From the NCBI GenBank assembly GCA_020433835.1, contig JAGRBY010000504.1, positions 1 to 5,439 on the forward strand: a stretch of DNA of 5,439 nt. Reading direction: 5' to 3'. Positions within the stretch are counted from its first letter, which is position 1. Every line of letters starts with the position of its first letter. This DNA comes from Anaerolineae bacterium (GTDB lineage Bacteria; Chloroflexota; Anaerolineae; 4572-78; J111). The translations under genes were made by a program, and so were the position numbers. The notes below the pieces were generated by a model. That model worked only from the letters and a program-made list of their open reading frames with translations. It was not told where the DNA came from and did no database searches. Below, in pieces: positions 5,254 to 5,439 of this stretch.

Positions 5254-5439
5254 TTATTTTTTACCTTTCATTTCAGCTAGGGCGATGGCCCCCAAAATAC
5301 CAGCTTTGTTGCCCAGCCCCGGCGGCACAATATAGCTGTCTATCTTTTCTAAAAGTGTAGGCGATTGAACATAGCCGTTGAGCAGTTCAAGCACCTTGTG
5401 GCGCACCATTGGAAAAACTTGCTTTTGGTCCATCACCCC
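5254..5439 (-). CDS. ROK-family sugar kinase (fructokinase/glucokinase type), C-terminal fragment
   Basis: The reading frame is open to the right edge and ends with TAA at 5254, giving the last 61 residues; the N-terminus lies beyond the window. The frame begins [16 protein letters not shown], the helix after the conserved GG strand of ROK kinases, and continues LLNGYVQ and [23 protein letters not shown]. The PPxLGxxAGxxGAxxLA ending is characteristic of ROK sugar kinases, here closest in pattern to the GmuE/fructokinase branch. These ATP-dependent enzymes phosphorylate hexoses in the cytoplasm. The sugar-binding and zinc motifs are outside the window. The GTG and ATG codons near the edge are internal, not a start. 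Confidence 0.9.
   Translation of the reverse strand, partial: GVMDQKQVFPMVRHKVLELLNGYVQSPTLLEKIDSYIVPPGLGNKAGILGAIALAEMKGKK

Overview
The window looks like chromosomal DNA of a Gram-positive-like (monoderm) environmental bacterium, most probably Chloroflexota (Anaerolineae or a relative). The taxonomic hints are a membrane-anchored protein with a Thr-Pro linker (TPPPTPTATPTP), which is very common in that phylum, and a periplasmic-type enzyme (MsrP) that carries a lipoprotein cysteine. This placement is inference, because no rRNA or marker gene is present. No rRNA, tRNA, CRISPR array, insertion sequence or phage gene was seen.

Layout. (1) Bases 1-723, minus strand: the first 241 codons of a membrane-anchored extracytoplasmic protein that runs off the left edge. 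(2) Bases 724-929: an AT-rich divergent intergenic region with a hairpin and a perfect short palindrome. (3) Bases 930-2566, plus strand: msrP-msrQ, a two-gene operon with a TAATG overlap. It encodes the molybdopterin methionine-sulfoxide reductase and its haem-containing membrane partner. A strong intrinsic terminator follows at 2594-2658. (4) Bases 2685-5439, all minus strand. Read in the direction of transcription, this holds the 3' end of a ROK-family sugar kinase, a PuuB/DAO-type FAD amine oxidoreductase 6 nt after it, a higB-higA toxin-antitoxin module with its own promoter, and a PaiA-like GNAT acetyltransferase.

How the genes work together. MsrQ takes electrons from the quinone pool or a flavin donor and passes them to MsrP, which repairs oxidised methionines in proteins outside the membrane. 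Here MsrP appears to be lipid-tethered. HigB is a ribosome-dependent mRNA-cleaving toxin neutralised by HigA, and HigA probably represses the module through a 17-bp palindrome that lies inside the promoter. The amine oxidoreductase and the PaiA-like acetyltransferase both resemble polyamine-handling families, but the toxin-antitoxin module separates them and no shared transcript is shown.

The most notable observation concerns starts. The TATAAT box of higBA lies 6 nt before the ATG that matches family length, which predicts a leaderless toxin mRNA. A TATACT box has the same spacing before the acetyltransferase ATG. The downstream antitoxin instead has a textbook GGAGG ribosome-binding site and a GTG start.
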